Of a stretch of 64,000 nt of DNA, positions 22,758-30,639 are shown piece by piece; position 1 is the first letter of the stretch; every line of letters begins with the position of its first letter. The translations under genes were made by a program, and so were the position numbers. The stretch is from the NCBI GenBank assembly GCA_039602395.1, contig JBCNJP010000010.1, positions 30,135,414-30,199,413 on the forward strand, read 5' to 3'. The DNA is from Deinandra increscens subsp. villosa. Taxonomy: Eukaryota; Streptophyta; Magnoliopsida; Asterales; Asteraceae. Below the pieces are notes generated by a model that made no database searches, had not been told where the DNA came from, and saw only the letters and a program-made list of their open reading frames with translations.

Positions 22758-23235
22758 GTTGATCACCTGTAAATTCGATGATGGTTAACATTACAACGAT
22801 TTTCTTGTTTTTGTTAAGTATTGTGTGTTTTTATTTTAAAGAGTATATTACACAGAAGGTCTTTTATGTTTTATCTTAATTTCGGATTGGATCCTTTAAG
22901 TAAGTAGTTACACCTGACATCCTTTATGTTTTCTAATTACATTATATAATTAAATATCAATAATATAAATGCTCTTATTCTAATAACTTTTAATGCTTAA
23001 TATATAGTATAATAAGATTTCAATTATATCTTATCTTAAAATATAATTTTATAATCTTAAAAACTTCATTATATGTTATTTGTAATTTTAAATATTCATT
23101 ATTTCTTATTTTAGGAGTGTATGCTTAAAAAAGTTTTATTATTTCTTATATGTTTACATTTAAAATTAATTTATTCTTAAAACATATAATAATAATAATT
23201 ATATATGAAATTATTAGTTATATCATTTTTTAGAC

Positions 23236-23254
23236 ATCCCGTGTAATACACGGG
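23236..23254 (+). mobile_element. Helitron-like hairpin, duplicate copy
   Basis: Perfect stem ATCCCGTGTAATACACGGGT-type hairpin equivalent to 20566-20585. Here the following bases read CTATTG, so the CTRR terminus is lost. It is part of the tandem duplication and not an independent insertion. Confidence 0.5.
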
Positions 23255-23511
23255 TTAATATGACTATTGTATAAATAATAAAGAAAGTATACCGTGTATT
23301 CAAAAACCTATTAGAATAAAAATTAATTATAAAAAAAATACAAATTAAAGAGAGGGGGTGGGGGGTGGGGTGGGGGGTCGATAGATTGTGTCGGCTAGAG
23401 CTAACCATTTATAAATCGGTACGTGGACATGAGTCACATGACATTACTGAACACAAATTAAATGGGTAAGTGTCTGAGGTAAATGTGTTCGGGTCATAAA
23501 GATGTTAGCTC

Positions 23512-23814
23512 GTATAGTCGATCGTTTGACGAAATCTACGCATTTCCTTCCAATTAAAGAGATTGACAAGATGGGATGACTCACCAGAATCTACCTGAAT
23601 GCGGTTATCTCCCGACACGCCATACCCATTTCATTCATCTCAGAAAGACATGGTCGTTTTACGTCGAGATTCTAGGGTGTGTAAGTTGAATAAGGCTCTC
23701 TGTGGATTGCACCAAGCTTCGAGGGCATGGTATGTTACACTATTCGCTCGCCTTCTGGATAATGGGTATACAAGAGGAAAGATTGATCAAACCTTGTTCA
23801 CAAGAAGATCGGGC
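23512..23814 (+). mobile_element. Filler made of Ty3 integrase and Copia RT fragments
   Basis: Relative to unit A, where 'gttagctcc...cctgacac' is nearly continuous (20812-20835), 303 bp are inserted. Positions 23512-23640 translate as a Ty3-type integrase piece (IVDR.TKSTHFLPIKEIDKM-like, one in-frame stop, then 'IYLNAVISRHAIPISFISER'). Positions 23680-23814 translate as a Copia reverse transcriptase piece (VCKLNKALCGLHQASRAWY...KIDQTLFTRR). Two unrelated superfamilies are joined within 300 bp with no LTRs or target duplication, which suggests capture during break repair. Confidence 0.8.
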
Positions 23815-24835
23815 TGACACGGTTGAAAACGTCTTAAAATGATTCAACCGACTTATAACACACGAAACCCATTTAAGTTTTTTTTTTTTTTTTTTTTTTT
23901 GAACGGCTATAAGAGCTAATTCCTCTCTCATAAAACACGGGTAAAGGAATATTTTTATGGGGTGTAATCCTCCGATCCGAAACCATAACAAAGGCATGCA
24001 ATAAGTGATAAAATATATCATAATCTCTGAACCACAATTTAAAATTATTACTATATTTTAAGTTCTTATTTTTCCCGCTTAAGTACTCGTAAGTTGCTTC
24101 ATTTTTGGCAACTTTTATTCACTCAGGTTAAATGTGTTAACATGTCATGATTTTTGGCAATAGTGCAGCAGTACCCCTCAAAACAAAATGAAGCAGAGAA
24201 CCACACAGGCACAAATTGTTTAAGGAGTAAATTACGGATTTCGTCCAATTTACATGAATTTCAGGTTTAGTCCTTAGGTTTCATTTATTACGAATATGGT
24301 CTCAAACGTTTGTTAAACCGTTGTGGATTTTGTCTTTAGGATGGATGGCCGTTAAAATTTTCTGTTAAGTTGATGTTAAATGACTAATATACCCTTTCCT
24401 ATAATTAATAATTACATAAATACTTAAAAGTTAAATAAAAACCTAAAACTATATTAAAAACAACCACCACCTGCAATGAAGTCTCCCACCACCCACCTCA
24501 AAGAAATCTCCGGCCACCCAATTAGTTTCTTGATCCAGCCATCACCACCACTCTTTCTCAAATCAAACCCCTCCCATCGTTTTCTTCACCACAAAAATCT
24601 GGTCGCCTGCCGCTACGAGATTGAACAAAAATTGGGGCGTTCCACGGTGGGGCGGAGAAGTCCCGTGACGTAAGGGGGTGGAGAAGAAGTCGCCGGAGGC
24701 TAATAAAATAAAACCAGCAACACTTATTATACTTCAAGTCGTCGGAGAAGAAGTACCTCGGCGTGAGGGGTGGCTGTGGGGGCGTAATCCGTCGCGGCAA
24801 AGTAATCCTTCATAGGTTTAGAAAAATTGCTTCCA

Positions 24836-26815
24836 TAAGGCTATCCGTAATGGGGCTCCATGGGGGCGCCATGTGAGCCCCATAACGCCCCCATAACGCC
24901 GCCTACCGCCCCCCGGGGCGCCATCTTAAAAAAAAAAGGAAGAGCGCCATGTTAATGGCGCCGGTGAACGTTGGGTTGTTTTAAAAATTCGACCGTTGAC
25001 AACGGTCAAATCCTTTTTTTTTTTTTTTTTTTAACCTAATTTAAACACTATAAATTAAACCTCTCCATCCAATTTTTATACACACTCTTCTACCCATCTC
25101 TCACTTTTTATAAAATTCTCTCTACCTACAATCAAAATGTTTCCCCGTGGTGGACCTTCGTCAAACCCACGCTTCCAAGCCCCGCGACGAGCAAACGATC
25201 CCGAGCAACAACCGCGTGACGATGGTTTGTTCGCGTATGTTGCGAACATGCCGCCCCCGCCACAATCCTTCCCATCTTTCCCTTACCAAAACTTCGGCTT
25301 CAACTCGTACTCGCAACAAAACTACGCACCTTTTCAAACGGGCCAAGGTTATCCACCGTTTCAAAATTTTCCATCTCCATCTCCTTCTCCTAGATCATCT
25401 TCCCGCCCGTCTTCACAAGAACCCATTCCGGTTTCCCCGGAAGAACCCGAGGCGGTTCCGGAGACGCAAGAGGAGGCGGCGCCGGTTGGACCGAGAAAAC
25501 GGCGATCGCACAAGAAAAAAGACGCCGGGGAACCGAGACAACGAAAAGTTGTTCAACATTGGACCGAGGCCGAGGAAATCGCACTAGCTCGAGCGTGGCT
25601 TGACACGTCGGAGGATCCTATTCACGGTAAATATTACTTCTTTAATTTTTTTATAAATATGTTTTATTTATATTTTATAATAATACTTTAATTATTTTTT
25701 TTAGAAATAATTTTTAATAACTTTATTTTTTTTGTGTAAACGTAGGTAATAGTCAAGACCTTGTGACTTTTTGGTCGCAAATTCGTCAAAAGTTTTTCGC
25801 TCAAATGAAACAGGAACCGTACCGACCTAACGATTCGTTCTCGGGAAAGTGGACGGAAATGAATAAGAGGATGAAAGCTTTTTCCAACGTATACGGTCGG
25901 ATTAAAAGTGCTCGACCGAGCGGTGCGGACGATCAAGACATCATCATAGCGGCATTGGCGGAGTATCGCGCGACCGGGCCGGCGTTTAACAACCTCAAGG
26001 CTTGGGAAGTGGTTCGCGATGCACCAAAGTGGATGAATCAATCCGATCTCTCAAGGCCGACAAGACGACCAAGTAAAAAATCAAAAACGTCGTCTTCCGC
26101 CGCCGCCACCGACTCCCCTAATTTGTCCGATGCACGAGCATTTGATTTGAACGACGTGAACGACTACGACGAAGATGTCGAAGTCGAGCGGCCTAGGGCG
26201 ATGGGTAGGGATAAGGCAAAGGCAATTGCCAAGGGAAAACGAGCGACCTCCTCATCGACAAGTCAAGCACCATCCTCCGACTACTCCGTTCGACATGAAG
26301 AAATGCGCGAACGTTTTGATGATTTCTTGACACTTAAGAGAGAACAAATCAATGCCGTTAAAGCTCGGAAAAAGAAAAAGCGTTGGAGAGGCTCATGCAA
26401 CCGCTACCCGACGAAGAACCCGCTCGTAGCCTCGCGTTGCAAATTCGAGCGGATATCATGAAAGAATATGGCCTTTAGATGTTTGTTTTTTTTAATTGTC
26501 ATGTTTTTTTTTAAGAATGTAGGTTTGTTTTTTTTTATTTCCATGTTTATTTTTTTTTTAGAATGTTGTAAGTTTGTTTTTTTTAAAAAAAATCTTCTAG
26601 TTTTATGTCTTGTTATTTTTTTAATTTTAGTTTTTAATATATTTAATACTAAATTATATAAAAAATGATTAAATAAATAATTAGGTAATGATTGGTAGGG
26701 GGGTTATACGTGGAGCCCCACTACACCACTTTTGCCATGAAGCCCCTCATGCTGACGTGGACGCCACATGGCGCATAATGCCCACAAGGGGCTCCATCCA
26801 CTACACTTAGCCTAA
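24836..26815 (+). mobile_element. PIF/Harbinger-like element carrying only the Myb/SANT ORF
   Basis: The element occupies 24839-26812 (1974 bp). The left end GGCTATCCGTAATGGGGCTC and the right end (complement GGCTAAGTGTAGTGGATGGAG) are inverted repeats. TAA lies on each side (24836-24838, 26813-26815), the 3-bp duplication of PIF/Harbinger elements. Autonomous members carry a Myb/SANT-like ORF1 and a DDE transposase; here only ORF1 is present. It is nested inside the Mutator-like element, so it inserted later. Confidence 0.85.
25137..26478 (+). pseudogene. Harbinger ORF1: Myb/SANT-like DNA-binding protein, frameshifted near C terminus
   Basis: In PIF/Harbinger transposons this protein binds the element ends and helps the transposase reach DNA in the nucleus. 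Exon 1 (25137-25626) encodes a Pro/Gln/Phe-rich N terminus, an Arg/Lys-rich stretch (GPRKRRSHKKKD, likely nuclear import) and the first SANT helix (VVQHWTEAEEIALARAWLD). The intron 25627-25745 (GTAAAT...GTAG) joins HG|NSQDLVTFW. Exon 2 has the second and third helices (FWSQIRQKFFAQ..., WTEMNKRMKAFSNVYGRI), then a NAM-associated C-terminal region. After ALKREQINAVKARKKKK a 1-nt slip in the A-rich tract at about 26371-26383 leaves the frame; the plus-one frame continues as LERLMQPLPDEEPARSLALQ... to the natural stop MKEYGL at 26476-26478, while the uncorrected frame stops at 26461. Such ORFs are often mislabelled as host genes. Confidence 0.85.
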
Positions 26816-27442
26816 TAATAATTTTTTGAATCAGCAAATTTCAATCAATCAATCGGTTTTTGTTTTTGCAATTTTGATGTTTTGCTTCAATCGAGTTTTG
26901 GTTTATTGGCTTTAATACGTTTTGGGGTTTTAAAAGTTTTGAGTGTTCCAACAGGGGGCTAGAACTTGATTGCTTTAATGATTTTTTTTTCTTTTTTTGT
27001 CATTTGGCTCTAATTAACTGTGTCTAAAACTCAACCGGAGATAGTGAAATGGAGGAGTTGGTGGCCGGACTGGTGACCATGTTGGTGGCCGGAGAAGGTT
27101 GCAGGTGGCAGAGGGTGGGTGGCCGGAGAAGTCGTATGGAGCTCGCTGGGGTAAATAACGGAGGAAGGGGGGGTTAGGTTTAAGAGGTGACGTGGGGAGG
27201 GGGGGGGGGGGTGGGTTGGGTTATAACTTTTTTTTATAATTAAAATTAAAATTAAAAGGTATAGGGGCATATTAGGAATTGTAAAAAAGTTAACAGATTT
27301 TTTTAACGTCCGTTGGGCTCAGGGACTAACCGACGGTTTAGCAAACGTTTGGGACCATATCCGTAATAAATGAAACTTAAAGACAAAACCCGAAATTCAT
27401 GCAAACCATAGAGACGAAATCCGTAGTTTACTCTTGTTTAAG

Positions 27443-28924
27443 TAAATGACACGCTTATTATTATTTTATTGGACGGAAAAGCAACGGAATATTATTGACG
27501 GGCTAGCAAGAAACTAAAACCCCGAAAAAATGACAACAGAAAATGACAGTTTACTAAACCTTGTTGTATATTATTGACGGGCTAGCAAGAAACAAAAACC
27601 TAATAAAATGACAATGAAAATTGACAGTTTACTAAACCTTGTCGTGTTCGGATTCGATAGTTGTATTAAACAAGTTGCAGACCCGTCCGCTCGTTGCGGC
27701 GGGCCTGTAATGACAGTGTCGTTCAGTTTTATTTGATCTTGTGACCCGCCCGCGCTTTGTGGCGAAAGTATAAAACTATAAAAACGTATTGACCAAAGTC
27801 GAAAACTCTAAAAGTATACTAAAAACAAAAGTAGAAAAGTTAAGGAATATAAAATATAAAAGTCTAAAAGTTTCATGGTGAGACTATATAACTATAAAAA
27901 GTATACTAAAAATGAAAATAAGAAATTTTAGGGGAATAAAACGTCAAAGTCTAAAAGTTGTGTCGTCAAAGTATAAAACTATAAAAAAATATACTAAAAA
28001 AATAGTAGGAAATATTAGGGTAACAAAACGTCAAAATTTAAAAGTTGTGTCCTCAAAGTATTAAAGTATAAAAAAAAGTTGTCGCCAAAGTTAAAAGCTT
28101 TAAAACTATACTAAAAATGTAAAGTAGTCTAATAAAAAAACGAAATTTAAAAAGTTAAGAGATATAAAACGTAAAAGTCTAAAAGTTTCGTGGTGAAAGT
28201 ATAAAACTATAAAAGTATTATAAAAACGAAAGTAGAAAAGTTAAAGTTTCGTGGCTAAAGTAGAAGACCACAAAACTTAAAATAATAAAAAAACTTTAAA
28301 AGTTAAGGGTAGATAACGTAATAGTACGAAACATATATGGCTAATATATGAAAACCTAAATTTTACTATTCCGTTTAAAAAAAAAGAAACAAAACGTAAA
28401 AGTTTCAGGTAGAAAATGTCAAAGTCTTAAACTACGTAGCCGAACTATGAAAAAGCTATGTGACAAAAGTTTGAAACCTAAAACACTTGTGGCCAAAGTA
28501 TAAAAATCCTAAAGTATACTATTTCTTTTAAATCTTTAATGTAATATATTTACATCTAATAAAGCAATAACTCGAATGTCACATGACTTCTATCTAGAGT
28601 GTCTACCTATGATTTTTCCACTTAGCATCATCACACTTAACTTCAATATATACCTTAAATATTGAATATAATCATGTCAACTTACCAAATTTAAAAACAA
28701 AATTTTCAAATTAATTTTTTTTCAAAATCAATGAAAATTCAATCATTTCAAACTTTACAAAAATTATATCATTCATAATTTTCAATTCTCTTATTATTTT
28801 CTTATTAACTTTTGTAGTTATCTCATATTATAAATCTTTATTCAACCCGTGTAATACACGGGTAACTAACCTAGTATATAATATCTCAATCAGAGCAACT
28901 ACACCGTCGTCTGTAGCGTCTCCA
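27443..28924. mobile_element. Helitron-like AT-rich segment with 3' hairpin end
   Basis: 27489-27642 is a 79-bp tandem duplication. From about 27660 a long A-rich region repeats motifs of the type 'aaagtataaaactataaaa' and 'gtcaaagtctaaaagtt' many times. It ends in a perfect hairpin ACCCGTGTAATACACGGGT (28845-28863) followed seven bases later by CTAG|T (28871-28874), a standard Helitron 3' end. The motif 'gacccgcccgcgctttgtggcg' (27741-27762) resembles another Helitron terminal hairpin region. No helicase ORF; the 5' TC end was not identified. Confidence 0.55.
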
Positions 28925-29388
28925 ACTCTGGCTTGTATCCAATACACCAATGAGATAATGTTGTTGTTGATATAAAAAAAAAACTAATTTCTTAAATACT
29001 TAATATCCACCGGATAAGAAAAACCCCAAAAGAATTCACTTGTTTTCAACCACTCATTTGTATTTTCATTATGTAATTTATAAAGACAAAAAAAAAAACA
29101 GATGGACCACACCACCAATTTGTTTTTGAACATTCTTGGCTCAGAACTAAAGTATAAATACATCCAAAAAAAACTACAGGGCACATCAAGAAATCTAGGA
29201 GCCACGTGGCAGAAGAGGATCAGAAACCATATTCAACAAACCAATGAGACAGTGCTGACTTGTACACATCCTGATCCATCAAACTTGTTATGCTCACTAT
29301 ATAAGAGCCCAACTCTCCACCATCTCTACACACCCTCTACAAACCAACATCATCTTTAACAATCCCTTCAATCTTCTTGCTTACAGAA
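28925..29388 (+). promoter_or_regulatory. Promoter of third LHCB2 copy
   Basis: Closely matches 21410-21870. The G-box GCCACGTGGC (29211-29220) and TATA box CTATATAA (29297-29304) are kept. The I-box-like GATAA next to the CCAAT box is changed ('accaatgagacag') and only one of the three 'ggatca' units is present, so regulation could differ from the intact copy. Confidence 0.75.
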
Positions 29389-29401
29389 ATGGCAACCTCT
29401 G
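29389..29401 (+). CDS. LHCB2: LHCB2 third copy, cut off by assembly gap
   Basis: The start ATGGCAACCTCTG is identical to that of the intact gene, with matching leader sequence. Only four codons are visible before the run of N. LHCB2 exon 2 does not reappear after the gap; the next readable bases are the end of a Copia element. Either the gene continues within an underestimated gap or it was truncated by retrotransposon insertion. Confidence 0.7.
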
Positions 29402-29901
29402 NNNNNNNNNNNNNNNNNNNNNNNNNNNNNNNNNNNNNNNNNNNNNNNNNNNNNNNNNNNNNNNNNNNNNNNNNNNNNNNNNNNNNNNNNNNNNNNNNNN
29501 NNNNNNNNNNNNNNNNNNNNNNNNNNNNNNNNNNNNNNNNNNNNNNNNNNNNNNNNNNNNNNNNNNNNNNNNNNNNNNNNNNNNNNNNNNNNNNNNNNNN
29601 NNNNNNNNNNNNNNNNNNNNNNNNNNNNNNNNNNNNNNNNNNNNNNNNNNNNNNNNNNNNNNNNNNNNNNNNNNNNNNNNNNNNNNNNNNNNNNNNNNNN
29701 NNNNNNNNNNNNNNNNNNNNNNNNNNNNNNNNNNNNNNNNNNNNNNNNNNNNNNNNNNNNNNNNNNNNNNNNNNNNNNNNNNNNNNNNNNNNNNNNNNNN
29801 NNNNNNNNNNNNNNNNNNNNNNNNNNNNNNNNNNNNNNNNNNNNNNNNNNNNNNNNNNNNNNNNNNNNNNNNNNNNNNNNNNNNNNNNNNNNNNNNNNNN
29901 N
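29402..29901. other. Assembly gap (500 N)
   Basis: Exactly 500 unknown bases, likely a fixed-size placeholder. What should lie here is the rest of the third LHCB2 copy, the body of the Copia element whose 3' LTR follows, and the remaining part of the Gypsy element seen from 30640. Confidence 0.98.
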
Positions 29902-30639
29902 ACTTAAATATTTCTGGGAGCATTGGCGTGTTGCTAGACGCTAACCAATGCTATTACCTTTACTATTGCAAGCTCAAGTGGGAGCTGTAGGGATATGATC
30001 ATGTAATAGTAAGCGTATGTCCGGAAATTATTTAAGCCTACGGGGTCACACGTCTCGACACCAAATGTATTAATATTAATTAATAGTTAATTAATATTTA
30101 TCACGAATTATTTAACGAGGTTCGTTAAAAACTGACAGTTAATTGTTAACAAAGGGTGTTAGTTGTAATTAGAGAGAGTTGTAATTGGATTACAATTGAG
30201 AAAAGGCTTTGGATAGGGCCTCTAGTCGATTTCGATCTAGGGCTCCTATGCCAATCCTTAACTTGTTTATCAAGTCTTTTAAACCTATATATAGACCCTC
30301 TGGGTTTAAGGTTTAGCTGCTGCTTTTATCTGATAAAAGGCAAACCCTAATTCTCTCTCTCTTCTCTCTCGAATTCGGCGACAAGAAAATCCAAGGGGGG
30401 TTTCGGTTCTTGTGTGGTTCGACCAAGGCCAACTTGAGTGGAGGTGTTCGTGATCAAAGTGCTAGCACATAGCATTGGTGTGTCGTGTGTGCGATCGTAG
30501 AGGGATTTGCTTTAAATCCTCCAAGAGATCAAGTCAATCCGAGCTCATAAGGTAAACATGTTCTATCCGGTTAGTTAGATTAATTCATAGGTTTCTTTCC
30601 GCTGCGTACTCGTGAGATAATTTGTTATACAACCCAACA
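29902..30639 (+). mobile_element. 3' end of a Copia element (polypurine tract and 3' LTR)
   Basis: CAAGTGGGAG (29975-29984), a typical Copia polypurine tract, precedes an LTR at 29986-30639 that starts TGTAGGG and ends CCCAACA. Inside the LTR are a TATA box (tatatataga, about 30288) and a CT-rich leader-like stretch (30350-30375) in the plus direction. The body lies in the assembly gap. It is inserted in the internal part of the Gypsy element at 30640-33626; TATAC at 30640 may be its right target copy. Confidence 0.75.

Larger units (their letters stand above)
20260..22925 (+). repeat. Tandem segmental duplication, unit A (with intact LHCB2)
   Basis: Sequence from about 20260 to 21400 reappears in order at 22930-24215, 27443-27480 and 28925 onward (unit B), including the Helitron-like hairpin, 'gtgtcggctagagctaacc', the 'ttattcactcaggttaa'-type stretch, and the whole LHCB2 promoter. 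Unit A ends after the LHCB2 3' flank at about 22925. Unit B has the same plan but is expanded by several insertions. Boundaries are approximate. Confidence 0.8.
24216..27442. mobile_element. Mutator-like element (non-autonomous) with 9-bp TSD
   Basis: The element occupies 24225-27433. Terminal inverted repeats of about 170 bp pair 24225-24400 with 27265-27433 (ends GAGTAAATTACGGATTTCGTC and the complement of GACGAAATCCGTAGTTTACTC). Perfect 9-bp duplications TTGTTTAAG lie at 24216-24224 and 27434-27442. TIR length and duplication size are those of Mutator-like transposons. No MURA-type transposase is present. Outside the nested Harbinger insert, the interior (24440-24838 and 26816-27240) is rich in CCGGCCACC/GGTGGCCGG motifs and may be captured genic sequence, but I do not recognise its source. 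Confidence 0.9.
22926..29401 (+). repeat. Tandem segmental duplication, unit B (insertion-expanded)
   Basis: Second copy of the unit that holds LHCB2. Homology to unit A runs 22930-23511, 23815-24215, 27443-27480 and about 28925-29401. The intervening pieces are insertions: a 303-bp retroelement filler, a Mutator-like element with a nested Harbinger-like element, and a Helitron-like segment. The poly-T at 23879-23900 is also unique to this copy. Confidence 0.8.

Noticed and set aside
21813..22766. Minus-strand ORFs opposite the LHCB2 exons
   Set aside because: They are shadow frames of a strongly constrained gene; none resembles a protein.
26468..26668. Phe/Leu-rich ORF downstream of Harbinger ORF1
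   Set aside because: Encoded by T-rich low-complexity DNA; not a membrane protein gene.
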